Shown in pieces: positions 1 through 9,608 of a DNA stretch of 64,000 nt. The translations under genes and the position numbers were made by a program. Each line of letters begins with the position of its first letter. Positions within the stretch are counted from its first letter, which is position 1. This DNA comes from Nocardia jinanensis (GTDB lineage: Bacteria > Actinomycetota > Actinomycetes > Mycobacteriales > Mycobacteriaceae): the NCBI RefSeq assembly GCF_014645735.1, contig NZ_BMMH01000001.1:248001-312000 (forward strand). Direction: 5' to 3'. The notes beneath the pieces were generated by a model. It was not told the DNA's origin. It saw only the letters and a list, made by a program, of their open reading frames with translations, and ran no database searches.

Positions 1-1165
1 CGCGATGGAGGGCCCCACCCCGGTGTCGGCGCTCATCCATGCCGCCACCATGGTCACCGCCGGGGTGTACCTGATCGCCCGTTCCAACCCGATCTACGAT
101 CTCGCGCCCACCGCCCGGGTAGCGGTGGTGGTGGTCGGCGCGGTGACCCTGCTCTTCGGCGCGATCATCGGTTGCGCCAAGGACGACATCAAGAAAGCGC
201 TCGCCGCCTCCACCATGAGCCAGATCGGCTACATGGTGCTGGCCGTCGGTCTCGGTCCCGCTGGTTACGCGGTGGCCATCATGCATCTGCTGACCCACGG
301 CTTCTTCAAGGCGGGACTGTTCCTCGGCGCCGGATCGGTCATGCACGCCATGGACGACGAAACCGATATGCGGCGCTACGGCGGATTGCGCACCCTGTTG
401 CCGATCACCTACGTCACTTTCGGTCTCGGCTATCTCGCGATCATCGGTGTGCCGCCGTTCGCCGGGTTCTTCTCCAAGGACCGCATCATCGAGGCCGCTT
501 TCGCCGCCGAGGGCGCCGCCGGTCCGATCCTGGGCACCGTCACCCTGCTAGGCGCCGGTCTCACCGCGTTCTATATGACGCGGGTGATGCTGCTGACCTT
601 CTTCGGCGAACGCCGCTGGAAGCCCGATACCCACCCGCACGAATCCCCGGCCGTGATGACGGGCCCGATGATCCTGCTGGCACTCGGTTCGGTCGGCGCC
701 GGGGCGGTTTTCGTCTGGGGTTCCTCATTGCAGAACTGGCTGGCACCGGTCGTCGGGGAGCACCACGGCGAACCGATCCTGCCGGTCCCGGTGATCACCG
801 GGCTCGCGCTGGCAGTGGTCGCGGTGGGCGTCGCGGTCGCCTACCGGCAGTACGCGCGCAGTGAGGTGCCCGACAGTGCGCCGCAGGAGGTGACCGCGCT
901 GACCGTCGCCGCCCGCCGGGATCTCTACGGTGATGCGGTGAACGAGGCCGCGTTCATGCGGCCCGGCCGCCATCTGACCCGCGCGCTGGTCTTCCTCGAC
1001 AACCGCGGTATCGACGGTCTCGTCAACGGCACCGCCGCGGTGATCGGCGGTCTGTCCGCGCGGGCCCGCCGGATCCAGACCGGTTTCGTCCGTTCGTATG
1101 CCCTGTCCATGTTCACCGGCGCGGCCCTGGTGGCCGCAGCCCTGCTGGCCGTGAGGATCTGGTGA
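1..1165 (+). CDS. nuoL: NADH-quinone oxidoreductase subunit L (5'-truncated by window edge)
   Basis: This is the C-terminal part of the large proton-pumping membrane subunit of respiratory complex I, an antiporter-like subunit of the cytoplasmic membrane. The visible 386 or so residues open with the conserved [20 protein letters not shown] segment and continue through [19 protein letters not shown], both hallmarks of the Mrp/Nuo antiporter family. Several hydrophobic helices follow, then a basic linker and a last helix near the C-terminus, the layout expected of the NuoL lateral arm. The true start lies upstream of the window. The stop overlaps the GTG of nuoM by 4 bases, so the genes are translationally coupled within the nuo operon. 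Confidence 0.96.
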   Translation, partial: AMEGPTPVSALIHAATMVTAGVYLIARSNPIYDLAPTARVAVVVVGAVTLLFGAIIGCAKDDIKKALAASTMSQIGYMVLAVGLGPAGYAVAIMHLLTHGFFKAGLFLGAGSVMHAMDDETDMRRYGGLRTLLPITYVTFGLGYLAIIGVPPFAGFFSKDRIIEAAFAAEGAAGPILGTVTLLGAGLTAFYMTRVMLLTFFGERRWKPDTHPHESPAVMTGPMILLALGSVGAGAVFVWGSSLQNWLAPVVGEHHGEPILPVPVITGLALAVVAVGVAVAYRQYARSEVPDSAPQEVTALTVAARRDLYGDAVNEAAFMRPGRHLTRALVFLDNRGIDGLVNGTAAVIGGLSARARRIQTGFVRSYALSMFTGAALVAAALLAVRIW

Positions 1166-2784
1166 GCGCCGTGCCCTGGTTGTCCGTGCTCTGGCTGTTG
1201 CCCGTAGTGGGCGCGACGGTCGTACTCCTGCTGCCGGCCGCGCAGCGGTCACTGGCCCGCTGGGTCGGCCTGGTGGTCGCGATCGCGACCTTCGGGGTGG
1301 CCCTCGGGGTGGCCGCCGCGTTCCAGCCCGGCGGCGACCAGTTCCAGTTCATCGAATCCCGCACCTGGATACCGGCGTTCGGTGCCGGGTACACCCTCGG
1401 GGTGGACGGGATCGCCCTGGTCCTGGTGCTGCTCACCGCCGGACTGGTGCCGCTGCTCATCGTCGCCGGCTGGCACGACGATCGCGAGGTGGGCACCGGA
1501 AAGCGGGTGGCGCACACCTATATCGCACTGACACTGCTGGTCGAAGCCATGGTGCTGGTGTCCTTCCTGTCCCTGGACATCCTGCTGTTCTACGTGTTCT
1601 TCGAGGCCATGCTCATTCCGATGTACTTCCTGATCGGCGGTTTCGGGCCACGCACCGACGATGCGCAGGTCCGGCAGCAGCGTTCCCGCGCCGCGGTGAA
1701 GTTCCTGCTGTACAACCTCTTCGGCGGCCTGATCATGCTTGCCGCGGTGATCGGTCTGTATGTACTCACCGTCCAGCAGGACCTCGGCGCGGGCGGCGCC
1801 GGAACCTTCGATATGCGCACGGTGGTGGCGGCAGCCAATTCCGGACAGCTCGGTGCCGGACCCGCGGTGCTCAATGCCCTGTTCCTCGGCTTCATGTTCG
1901 CGTTCGCGGTGAAGGCGCCGCTGTGGCCGTTGCATACCTGGCTACCGGACGCGGCGGTCTCCGCGACCCCGGCGAGCGCGGTGCTGATGATGGCCGTGGT
2001 GGACAAGGTCGGCACCTTCGGCATGTTGCGCTACTGTCTGCTGCTCTTCCCCACCGCGGTCGACACCTACGCGCCGCTGGTGATCACCCTGGCCGTGATC
2101 GGCATCGTCTACGGCGCACTGCTCGCCATCGGTCAGACCGATGTGATGCGGCTCATCGCCTACACCTCGATCTCGCATTTCGGGTTCATCGTGCTCGGTA
2201 TCTTCGCCATGACAAGCCAGGGCCAGACCGGCGCGACCCTCTACATGGTCAACCACGGCCTGTCCACGGCGGCGCTGTTCCTGGTGGCCGGATTCCTGGT
2301 CTCCCGGCGCGGCAGCCGGCTCATCGCCGACTACGGCGGAGTACAGAAGGTGGCGCCGGTACTGGCCGGAAGTTTCTTCATCGCGGGCCTGGCCACCCTG
2401 TCGCTACCCGGACTGGCCCCGTTCGTCAGCGAATTCCTGGTTCTGATCGGCACTTTCAGCAGGTATCAGGTGGCGGCGGTAATCGCCGCCGGCGCCCTGG
2501 TCCTGGCCGCCATCTATGTGCTGTGGTTGTACCAGCGGATGATGACGGGCCCGGTGGCCGAGGGCAGCGAACGTATCCGGGATCTGGTGCCGCGCGAACT
2601 CGTGGTCGTGGTACCGCTGCTGGCCGCCCTGATCTTCTTCGGGGTATATCCGAAGCCGGTGCTCGACTTCATCGACCCCGCGGTGACCCAGACCCTCACC
2701 ACCGTCGGCAGTGTCGATCCATCACCGCCGGTCCCGGCACAGCCGGAGGCGGCGAACCCCGGAGGTGTGCGTCATGAGCGCTGA
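1162..2784 (+). CDS. nuoM: NADH-quinone oxidoreductase subunit M
   Basis: The protein has 540 residues, normal for NuoM, the second antiporter-like proton-translocating subunit of complex I. It is almost entirely membrane-spanning. The signature segment [20 protein letters not shown], with its pump lysine and histidine, lies about a third of the way in, followed by [19 protein letters not shown]. The start is the GTG of the GTGA overlap with nuoL. The tail after the last helix is Pro-rich and hydrophilic. It overlaps nuoN by 11 bases, so nuoL, nuoM and nuoN form one transcription unit ending the nuo operon. Confidence 0.97.
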   Translation: MSAVPWLSVLWLLPVVGATVVLLLPAAQRSLARWVGLVVAIATFGVALGVAAAFQPGGDQFQFIESRTWIPAFGAGYTLGVDGIALVLVLLTAGLVPLLIVAGWHDDREVGTGKRVAHTYIALTLLVEAMVLVSFLSLDILLFYVFFEAMLIPMYFLIGGFGPRTDDAQVRQQRSRAAVKFLLYNLFGGLIMLAAVIGLYVLTVQQDLGAGGAGTFDMRTVVAAANSGQLGAGPAVLNALFLGFMFAFAVKAPLWPLHTWLPDAAVSATPASAVLMMAVVDKVGTFGMLRYCLLLFPTAVDTYAPLVITLAVIGIVYGALLAIGQTDVMRLIAYTSISHFGFIVLGIFAMTSQGQTGATLYMVNHGLSTAALFLVAGFLVSRRGSRLIADYGGVQKVAPVLAGSFFIAGLATLSLPGLAPFVSEFLVLIGTFSRYQVAAVIAAGALVLAAIYVLWLYQRMMTGPVAEGSERIRDLVPRELVVVVPLLAALIFFGVYPKPVLDFIDPAVTQTLTTVGSVDPSPPVPAQPEAANPGGVRHER

Positions 2785-4396
2785 GTTGCCCACCGGCGTG
2801 GTCCTGGCCGCGTCCGTACCCGCGCCGAGTATCGAATACCACATCCTGGCCCCGATCCTCATCGTCTTCGGTGCCGCCGTCATCGGGGTTCTGGTGGACG
2901 CGTTCTTCCCGCGCCCGTGGCGGTATCCGGCGCAGCTGATCCTGACCCTGGCGGCTCTGGTGGCGGCGCTGGTAGCCGTGTTACTGCTCTCGGGAACCTC
3001 CACCACGGCCGCGGTCGGCGCGGTCGCCGTGGACGGAGTCACCCTGTTCTTACAGGGCACACTGCTGATCGTCGGCATCCTCTCGGTGCTGTTCGTCGCC
3101 GAGCGCGGTCCGCTGCCCCGGCCGCGCTCCGGGCCCGGGACCTGGAGCCGCGCCGCCGCAACCGCCGATTACGGTATGGATGCCTTCACCCCGCAGGCCT
3201 CCGCTGTCCCGGGTAGCGGTGCCGAACGGTCCGCCGCCACCGCGGGTATCACCCCCACCGAGGTGTTCCCGCTCCTGCTGCTCGCCCTGGGCGGCCTGCT
3301 GTTGTTCCCCGCCGCCAACGATCTGCTCACCATGTTCGTCGCACTGGAAGTGCTCTCCCTGCCGCTGTACCTGCTGTGCGGCCTGGCCCGGCGGCGCCGG
3401 CTGCTCTCCCAGGAGGCCGCACTGAAGTACTTCCTGCTGGGCGCGTTCTCCTCGGCTTTCTTCCTCTATGGGGTCGCGCTGCTGTACGGCCAGGCCGGGA
3501 CGGTCCGCCTCGCCGGTATCGCCGACGCCCTCGCCGCCGACTCCGGCGCGCCCACGCTGGCACTGCTGGGTGTGGCCATGCTGGCCGTGGGTCTGCTGTT
3601 CAAGGTCGGCGCGGTGCCGTTCCAGGCATGGGTACCCGATGTGTACCAGGGCGCCCCCACACCGATCACCGCGTTCATGGCGGCCGCGACCAAGATCGCC
3701 GCATTCGGCGCGCTGCTGCGGGTGCTGTCCGTGGGCGTGCCGGGGATCGCCGACGATTGGCGGCCGGTACTCGCCGCCGTAGCTGTAGCCACCATGGTGG
3801 TGGGCGCGATCCTGGCGATCACGCAGACCGATATGAAGCGGATGCTCGCGTATTCGTCCATCGCCCATACCGGGTTCCTGCTCACCGCCCTGGTCGCCGC
3901 CGATGATCGCGGAATCGCCGCGACCCTGTTCTACCTGTTCGTCTACGGGCTCGGCACTCTCGGCGCTTTCGCGATAGTGAGTATGGTCCGCGAAACCGAC
4001 GGCTCCGAGGCGACCGCGCTGTCACGCTGGGCCGGCCTCGGCCGCCGGGCCCCGTGGCTCGCCACCCTGTTCGCGCTCCTGCTGCTGTCGTTCGCCGGTA
4101 TCCCCATCACCGCCGGTTTCGTCGCCAAATTCGCGGTCTTCCAGGCGGCGGCCGGCAGCGACGCCGGACTGCTGGTGATCGTCGGCGTCCTGGCCAGCGC
4201 GGTCGCCGCGTTCTTCTACATCCGGGTGATCGTGCTGATGTTCTTCACCGACCCACCGGCCGATCCACCGGAAATAGTCGGCCCGCCCGCCGCGACCACG
4301 GTCGCGGGTGTCGCCGCCCTCGCCACCCTGCTCCTCGGCATCGCTCCGCAACCGCTACTGGATCTGGCCGATCGCGCCGGCGAATTCGTGCGTTGA
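2774..4396 (+). CDS. nuoN: NADH-quinone oxidoreductase subunit N
   Basis: NuoN is the third antiporter-like membrane subunit of complex I. From the ATG at 2774 it has 540 residues; this start has a GGAGG ribosome site 8 bases upstream, inside the end of nuoM. The family segment GLLFKVGAVPFQAWVPDVYQ, with the pump lysine, and GAPTPITAFMAAATKIAAF are clear, as is TDMKRMLAYSSIAHTGFLL. A long, charged loop around residues 110-160 (Arg/Pro/Ala-rich) between early helices is typical of actinobacterial NuoN. No further nuo gene follows, so this is the last gene of the operon. Confidence 0.97.
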   Translation: MSAELPTGVVLAASVPAPSIEYHILAPILIVFGAAVIGVLVDAFFPRPWRYPAQLILTLAALVAALVAVLLLSGTSTTAAVGAVAVDGVTLFLQGTLLIVGILSVLFVAERGPLPRPRSGPGTWSRAAATADYGMDAFTPQASAVPGSGAERSAATAGITPTEVFPLLLLALGGLLLFPAANDLLTMFVALEVLSLPLYLLCGLARRRRLLSQEAALKYFLLGAFSSAFFLYGVALLYGQAGTVRLAGIADALAADSGAPTLALLGVAMLAVGLLFKVGAVPFQAWVPDVYQGAPTPITAFMAAATKIAAFGALLRVLSVGVPGIADDWRPVLAAVAVATMVVGAILAITQTDMKRMLAYSSIAHTGFLLTALVAADDRGIAATLFYLFVYGLGTLGAFAIVSMVRETDGSEATALSRWAGLGRRAPWLATLFALLLLSFAGIPITAGFVAKFAVFQAAAGSDAGLLVIVGVLASAVAAFFYIRVIVLMFFTDPPADPPEIVGPPAATTVAGVAALATLLLGIAPQPLLDLADRAGEFVR

Positions 4397-4397
4397 C

Positions 4398-4419
4398 CCG
4401 GCCCCTGTCCAGGGCCCGG
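4398..4419 (+). terminator. weak hairpin after nuoN
   Basis: An imperfect GC hairpin (GGCCC, 7-base loop, GGGCC, extended past one bulged C) begins 2 bases after the nuoN stop. It lacks a T-run. It may end the nuo transcript, but the stem is short. Confidence 0.3.
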
Positions 4420-4572
4420 CACCCACATCCGGTGAAGACCGGAGCTACGGCTGCGGCGACGAGAGCGGTCGGCGTGGCCGACCCGCCGGGGACCGTCACA
4501 CCAGCGTGGCCGCCGAACGAACCGCAGGAGGGTGGCGGTGCTGCGCGCGCAGGCGTGCAGGAAAATAAGCGG

Positions 4573-5232
4573 GTGAGGAATAGATGCGTTTCGCAAGACC
4601 CGGCGCAGGTGACGCCGGTGTCGCAGCGAACGGGTAGTTTTCGGTTCTGGCTGGCCGAACAGCGCTGGGAGTGGTCCGACGAGGTCGCGGCCCTGCACGG
4701 GTACGCTCCTGGTGAGGTGGAACCGACCACCGAACTACTGCTGGCGCACAAGCATCCCGAAGACCGCAGCGGCGTCGCCGACACTTTGGCGACCGTGGTG
4801 AACACCGGCGCACCCTTCAGCAGCCGCCACCGCCTCATCGATACCACCGGCCGAGTGCACCACGTCCTGGTCGTCGGGGATCAGATGCTCGACCCTGACG
4901 GCGCGGTGACCGGCACTGCCGGCTACTACATCGACATCACCGACACCCTCGGCGAAGAGCGCCGCGACGCCCTCGACGCCGCGATACCCGGGCTGGTCGC
5001 GGCACGGGAGCTGATCGAGCAGGCCAAGGGCGCGGTGATGATGGTCTACGGGATCTCGGCCGAACAGGCTTTCCGCGTGCTGATCTGGCGGTCACAGGAG
5101 ACCAACATCAAACTCCGCGACCTGGCCGCCGAGCTGATCGCCGCGGTGGGCGAGTTCGGTGGCGCCGGAACACACACTCGCACCCGTTTCGACCACCTCC
5201 TGCTCACCGTCCACGACCGGCCTCAGCCCTGA
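4573..5232 (+). CDS. PAS and ANTAR domain regulator
   Basis: This is a soluble regulator of about 219 residues. The first half reads as a PAS-like sensor (FRFWLAEQRWEWSDEVAALHGY, then HPEDR and GYYIDIT motifs). The C-terminal 60 residues (LIEQAKGAVMMVYGISAEQAF... RDLAAELI) are a typical ANTAR RNA-binding domain, which in known family members prevents terminator formation in target transcripts. The start is uncertain: the GTG at 4573 has an AGGA about 10 bases upstream, and GTGs at 4609 and 4618 are also in frame. It is transcribed in the nuo direction but separated by 176 bases, and is probably independent. The ligand and RNA targets are not evident. Confidence 0.85.
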   Translation: MRNRCVSQDPAQVTPVSQRTGSFRFWLAEQRWEWSDEVAALHGYAPGEVEPTTELLLAHKHPEDRSGVADTLATVVNTGAPFSSRHRLIDTTGRVHHVLVVGDQMLDPDGAVTGTAGYYIDITDTLGEERRDALDAAIPGLVAARELIEQAKGAVMMVYGISAEQAFRVLIWRSQETNIKLRDLAAELIAAVGEFGGAGTHTRTRFDHLLLTVHDRPQP

Positions 5233-5441
5233 TTCGAAAGGTGACAGCTCCCCCGCCCCCACCGGCAGCCCATCGGATTATGGACATCCGCCTGCTGGAA
5301 GAGTTCGGGACCGTTGCGGGCTCAGGGTCGCCGTAGCATCGGTCGGCGGCAGCCCGCCGATGCCGGCGCCCTCCCCGAGGCGCCGGACCCAGCAGGTCAC
5401 TAGAGTCCTGCCATGGGGTGGTCGATAAGGGAATTCGTCCG

Positions 5442-6908
5442 GTGACCGAGGGGCGTGTGCCGCCACAGGAGCCGGATGCGCGCTTCGGTTCCCGGTTGTG
5501 GCAGGTGGTCCGGATCGCCGGGCCGGTGGTACTCACCTCGGCGACCACCGTCGTACTCGGGCTGACCGATACCGCTCTGCTGGGGCACCATTCGACCGAA
5601 GCCCTGGGGATCGCCGCCCTGACCCTGCCGCTCTGGGTGTTCTGTTCCGCGCTCGTGATTCCCTGGGGTTCTGCCACACAGATATCGGTGGCCCGCTGGT
5701 ACGGATCCGGCGACACGGCGGCGATCCGGGAGCTCGTACGGCCGGGGTTGTCGGGAGCTTCCGCGATCGGTGCGGTGGTCGCGTTCGTGGGTGCGGTGGC
5801 CGCGCCGGTGCTCGTCGCGGTCACCGCGCCGGCCGGTCTCGACCACGGCGAGGCAACGATCATGCTGTGGATTCTGCTGTGTGGTCTGCCGTTCACCGCG
5901 GCTACCGCACACCTCAACGGCATCTTGGCCGGGGCGGGCGACACCGCCTCCGGCGCACGCGTTTCGGTGGCGGTGGCCGCGCTGAACGCGGCCCTGTCGG
6001 CCACCCTGATCTTCGGGGCGGGCTCCGGGCCGGTGGGATCCGCGACGGCGTCGACCCTCGCACTCATCGCCGGGAGCTGCGCGCTGGTCCTGCGTGTGCG
6101 TTCGATATGGGGGTTCGAACAAGTCTCTGCTGTTCGTGGCCCACTTCGGAACTGGGCATCTCTCGCCTTACCAGATGTCGCCTTCGGCGCGGCCAGTTAC
6201 GGTGCCGACGCGGCCATCGCGATGATCGCGGCCGGTACGGGCGCAATCAGCCTGGCGGGGCATCGGGTGATGAGCACGGCAACCTCACTGGTGTGGATGT
6301 TCGTGTTCGGGACCGGGGTGGCGATCGCGGTACTGACCGGCCAGCGCCTGGGTGCCGGTGACCACCACGGCCGGGCGGCCTTCGTCCGGGCCGGAGCAGT
6401 GGTGATGCTGGTCTGCTCATGCACCCTGGCGGTCGCGGTTGCGGCGTTGTCGCCGTGGTTGTTCCAGCTCCTGAGCGCCGACTCGGCGGTAGTGCAGGCC
6501 GCCGGCGGTGTTGTGTGGACCCTGCCGGTGGTGGCGCCGGTTATGGCGATCAGCATGATCTACGCGGCACAGCTACGTGCCGCCGGCGATACGAAGGGCG
6601 TCATGTACGCCTCACTCTTCTCGGTCTCGTGCGTCACCCTCCCCGCGGTCTGGGTGCTCACTACCGTCTGCGACTCGGGTCTTTCCGGGATCTACTACGG
6701 GATCATGGCGGGCTGGATCGCCCGCACCGCGGCGACCTACCTTCGCTACGCCGGTGCGGGCCGTGCCAGATCACGCGCACGCAGCGGTGCCCTCCGCCGC
6801 AGGTTCTCGGTGCGTCGGTCCGCCGCCTCGATATCGCCGAGGGCGCGCTCAACGCCTCCACCCGCCACCCCGGCGCGTTGCCCGCACCGGTGGCCGCCCA
6901 GCCGGTGA
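5442..6908 (+). CDS. MATE family efflux transporter
   Basis: A 488-residue polytopic membrane protein with about 12 predicted helices. The two halves each open with a family-like segment: GPVVLTSATTVVLGLTDTAL in the first and DVAFGAASYGADAAIAMIAA in the second. HLNGILAGAGDT and QLRAAGDTKGVMY match the MATE repeat in which a small-molecule/drug cation is exchanged for Na+ or H+. GTG 5442 is preferred, having an AAGGGA 8-13 bases upstream; GTG 5418 is an alternative that adds 8 residues. The last 50 or so residues are strongly basic and Pro/Arg-rich, unusual for the family and probably a cytoplasmic tail. Substrate unknown. Confidence 0.87.
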   Translation: MTEGRVPPQEPDARFGSRLWQVVRIAGPVVLTSATTVVLGLTDTALLGHHSTEALGIAALTLPLWVFCSALVIPWGSATQISVARWYGSGDTAAIRELVRPGLSGASAIGAVVAFVGAVAAPVLVAVTAPAGLDHGEATIMLWILLCGLPFTAATAHLNGILAGAGDTASGARVSVAVAALNAALSATLIFGAGSGPVGSATASTLALIAGSCALVLRVRSIWGFEQVSAVRGPLRNWASLALPDVAFGAASYGADAAIAMIAAGTGAISLAGHRVMSTATSLVWMFVFGTGVAIAVLTGQRLGAGDHHGRAAFVRAGAVVMLVCSCTLAVAVAALSPWLFQLLSADSAVVQAAGGVVWTLPVVAPVMAISMIYAAQLRAAGDTKGVMYASLFSVSCVTLPAVWVLTTVCDSGLSGIYYGIMAGWIARTAATYLRYAGAGRARSRARSGALRRRFSVRRSAASISPRARSTPPPATPARCPHRWPPSR

Positions 6909-6957
6909 AGTACCTTCATCTCATCAAGGCTCGGAAACCCCCTGAAACGATGAAGCC

Positions 6958-7908
6958 ATGACCACCTTCCTGACGCCACAAGAGCTCGCCGACCGCACCT
7001 CGGCCGCCGTCGACGCGGCCGTCGCGGCAGGACGAGAGCTCGGCCTGGCCGTCACCGACCCCACGGTGCTGCACGACGTCTTCTCCGTCGTCGTCCATCT
7101 GGCGCCTTCCCCGGTCGTGGCCCGAATTCCCACCGTCACGCCGCACTCGGAGGAACTGATCGCCCTCGCGCGCCGCCAGCAGGACGAGCTGGACGTGACA
7201 CGCTGGCTCGCCGGCCGAGGAGTCCCCGTGATCGCGCCCAGCCCGCTCGTGCCGCCCGAACCCGTGCAGCGCGACGGTTTCTCGATGACACTCTGGCCGT
7301 TCGTCCCGCAGGACCGGGACAAGGAACCCGACTACGTGGCGAACGCCGAGAGCGTCGCCGACCTGCACGTGGCGATGCGCGCCTATCCGGGCCGGCTGAA
7401 GTTCCTGTCCGCGGCCGAACCACAGTTCATCAGCGAAAGCCTTGCCCGGCTCGACCGGCACCACATCCTGATCGGTGCGGCCGAGCTGGACCGCGCCCGC
7501 CGCGAGTGGCAGATCCTGGAACCCCTCGTGCGCTCACGCACGGCCTTCGAGGCCCGGTTCCCGGGTGCCGGCCTCCAGCCCATCCACGGCGACTCACCGC
7601 CCGCGAACATTTTCTCCGGCGTGGACGGCGACCTCTACGCCGATTTCGAGCTGGTCACGCTGGGGCCCGTCGAGTGGGACCTTGCCGGTCTCGGGCCCGA
7701 GCACGAATCCGCGTACAACCGCGGCGCGCGGCGCAACGGCACGAGGCCGCTCGACGAGGAGGTCTTGGGCTTCGTCAACGCGGTGGGCATGCTGCGGGTC
7801 GTCGCGACCCTCACGCTGGCACCACAGCTGCCCGAGCTGACGGAGTACCTCGAGCCCGCCCTCGACCAGTGGCAGACGATGCCCTTCGCGGGCGGCATGA
7901 CCAGCTGA
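6958..7908 (+). CDS. APH-fold phosphotransferase family protein
   Basis: A 316-residue cytoplasmic protein of the aminoglycoside phosphotransferase/choline kinase fold. The catalytic loop is HGDSPPANIF (H210, D212, N217), followed by the metal-binding segment DFE (D229), the family's variant of DFG. VVVHLAPSPVVARI near residue 45 corresponds to the N-lobe strand with the nucleotide-binding region. Length and motif spacing are normal, so it should be an active small-molecule kinase. Relatives phosphorylate antibiotics, sugars or amino alcohols, and the substrate cannot be read from sequence. It lies 49 bases after the MATE gene on the same strand and could share its transcript. Confidence 0.85.
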   Translation: MTTFLTPQELADRTSAAVDAAVAAGRELGLAVTDPTVLHDVFSVVVHLAPSPVVARIPTVTPHSEELIALARRQQDELDVTRWLAGRGVPVIAPSPLVPPEPVQRDGFSMTLWPFVPQDRDKEPDYVANAESVADLHVAMRAYPGRLKFLSAAEPQFISESLARLDRHHILIGAAELDRARREWQILEPLVRSRTAFEARFPGAGLQPIHGDSPPANIFSGVDGDLYADFELVTLGPVEWDLAGLGPEHESAYNRGARRNGTRPLDEEVLGFVNAVGMLRVVATLTLAPQLPELTEYLEPALDQWQTMPFAGGMTS

Positions 7909-8111
7909 CACCGGGCGGTGGCAGGATCGTGCGATGGCAGCTGGCAGAAGCGACCACCACCGCAGACTATCGGCTTTCCTGGCTTCATCGGTAAGGCAAA
8001 TCGCGCGGACGCCTCCGCACGGGCTCGGCGCGTCGGGCAGGTCGGCACCAGTACATCCGACTCACCAATGTCCCCGCTCCAGCTTCCAGCAGCGGAGTCC
8101 AGGCGCATTTC

Positions 8112-8882
8112 TCAACTGAGCCCCTGGGCGAAGCCACCGTCGACGATGAGTTCGGTGCCGGTGGTGAAGGTGGCGTCGGCCGCCAGATACAGGGCAGCTG
8201 CGGCGACCTCGTCGACCGTTCCCGGCCGGCCCATCGGTGTGGTCGCTTTGCCGTCGCGGATGAATTCCTCGCGTTGCCGGTCGGTCAGTTCGGCCACGCC
8301 CATGCTGGGGGTGAGGATGAACCCGGGGGCCACGGCGTTGACCCGGATGTTGCGTGGCAGCAGTTCGGCGGCGAGGACTCTGGCGAACGCGCGGACGGCT
8401 TCCTTGGCGGCGGAGTATGCGCTCAGGCCGGGAAAGATCCGGTCGTTGGACACGGTGGTGAAGACGATGCTGCCGTTGTCACCGATGAGGGGTGCCAGGC
8501 GTTGGGTGGTGAAGAAGGCGCCCTTGGCGTTGACGTCGAAGACGCGGTCCCAGTGTGCGACGGTGGCATCGGCGAGGGTCTGGAACTCTGCGATGCCGTG
8601 GTTGACGAACAGGTAGTCGATTCCGCCGAGCCGGTCTTCGATGGTGCGGCCGAGGCTGTCGATATCGTCGGCGTCGGTCGCATCGGAGCGGACAACGTGT
8701 GCAGGGAATTTTTCCAGAGTGGCTCGCGCCTTTTCGATCCCGGCCGGGCTGCGTCCGGTGAGAACCACTTCGGCGCCGCGGTCGAGGAGGGCCTGCACGA
8801 TGGCCAGGCCCATACCGTGGGTGCCGCCGGTGACGACTGCGGTCCTGCCGGCCAATGTTTTCGGAGTTTCGGTCTCGGTCAT
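8112..8882 (-). CDS. SDR family oxidoreductase, MerR-controlled
   Basis: A classical short-chain dehydrogenase/reductase of 256 residues. The Rossmann cofactor motif is TGGTHGMG (residues 18-25), NHG matches NAG, and the catalytic Tyr156-x3-Lys160 lies in YSAAK with a serine about 12 residues earlier. An Arg after the second beta strand (TGRS) suggests NADP(H). It ends with the usual VDGGF. It is divergently transcribed from a MerR regulator and its ATG lies only 6 bases downstream of the putative -10, so its mRNA is probably leaderless. The substrate is unknown, but the pairing suggests an inducible detoxification or redox role. Confidence 0.92.
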   Translation of the reverse strand: MTETETPKTLAGRTAVVTGGTHGMGLAIVQALLDRGAEVVLTGRSPAGIEKARATLEKFPAHVVRSDATDADDIDSLGRTIEDRLGGIDYLFVNHGIAEFQTLADATVAHWDRVFDVNAKGAFFTTQRLAPLIGDNGSIVFTTVSNDRIFPGLSAYSAAKEAVRAFARVLAAELLPRNIRVNAVAPGFILTPSMGVAELTDRQREEFIRDGKATTPMGRPGTVDEVAAAALYLAADATFTTGTELIVDGGFAQGLS

Positions 8883-8898
8883 ACGGCGACGCTAAACT

Positions 8899-8920
8899 TT
8901 GACGTTGACGTGAAGGTCAA
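8899..8920 (-). promoter_or_regulatory. MerR-type operator within the SDR promoter
   Basis: A 22-bp near-perfect dyad, TTGACGTTGAC abutting GTGAAGGTCAA, lies between the divergent SDR and MerR genes. Read on the minus strand, TTGACC (8920-8915) acts as -35 and TAGCGT (8894-8889) as -10. The 20-base spacer is longer than normal, which is the hallmark of promoters that a MerR protein activates by twisting the DNA. The -10 ends 6 bases before the SDR ATG. Confidence 0.75.
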
Positions 8921-8940
8921 GAGTGTGAGGCGGGCATCAC

Positions 8941-9306
8941 ATGCGTATCGGCGAGCTGTCACGCAGAACAGGTCTGAGCACTCGGGCGCTGCGCTACTAC
9001 GAAGAGCAGGGTTTACTGCAACCGCAGCGGCGTTCGAGCGGCTATCGGGACTATGAGGAAACCGCGGTGGAGTCGGTGCGCCGGATCCAGATCCTGCTGG
9101 CAGCCGGGCTGCCTACCCGTGTCGTCGCCGAGGTGTTGCCCTGCATGACCGTTACCGGCCGCTACCTCGCGCCGACCTGCGATGAGATGGCCGAGGACCT
9201 GCGCGCCGAACTGGATCGCATGAACCGCGACATCGACGAACGACGAGCCGCTCGCGAGATCCTCGAATCCATTCTCGCAGCGAAGCCGCGCACCGTCTCG
9301 CCGTGA
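8941..9306 (+). CDS. MerR family transcriptional regulator
   Basis: A small regulator of 121 residues. It begins MRIGELSRRTGLSTRALRYY, the MerR winged helix-turn-helix, followed by EEQGLL and the RDYEE wing, then a long dimerisation helix (residues 80-112). Cys68 and Cys80 flank the linker before the helix and might sense a metal, thiol or redox signal. The effector domain is very short, as in redox or electrophile sensors of this family rather than multidrug sensors. It should act on the dyad at 8899-8920 to control the divergent SDR gene and probably itself. Confidence 0.9.
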   Translation: MRIGELSRRTGLSTRALRYYEEQGLLQPQRRSSGYRDYEETAVESVRRIQILLAAGLPTRVVAEVLPCMTVTGRYLAPTCDEMAEDLRAELDRMNRDIDERRAAREILESILAAKPRTVSP

Positions 9307-9538
9307 TCCCGGGTTTCCGCGCCAGGGCGCGCGGTGAGACCTCGGAGCTGTCGATATGCCGGCGGCTGCTACACGCAGCCCACCGGTGGGCCTGGGAAGC
9401 ACCGATCGTTACCGACCATCTGCGATCGATGTACCGCGGGCGCCGGACGACGGCCCGACTACAGGCGCTCGGGAACGCCGCCGACGGCTCATAGGGGAAT
9501 CTTCCCAGGTCGAGTGTGGGAATACGCACAGTTCACAT

Positions 9539-9588
9539 TTGTTGATTAGCGAAAGCAACAAATTTATAGTTGATTACTGCAAGCAACT
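9539..9588 (+). promoter_or_regulatory. marR operon promoter with two operator copies
   Basis: This holds two similar inverted repeats 28 bp apart (9539-9561 and 9568-9588). Each has the form GTTGATTA, a 4-base centre, then AAGCAAC. A -35 TTGATT (9542-9547) and a -10 TATAGT (9565-9570) are separated by exactly 17 bases, so the first site covers the -35 and the second starts in the -10. This is a classic autorepression layout for the MarR gene 20 bases downstream. The rest of the gap 9307-9538 shows nothing recognisable. Confidence 0.75.
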
Positions 9589-9608
9589 GAACGAGGTCTG
9601 GAGCACGC

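Noticed and set aside
3050..3868. Long minus-strand frame inside nuoN
   Set aside because: Shadow of the coding frame, Gln/His/Arg-rich as expected of antisense high-GC DNA.
7918..8616. Plus-strand frame antisense to the SDR gene
   Set aside because: It has no family similarity, and the minus strand carries the complete SDR motifs.
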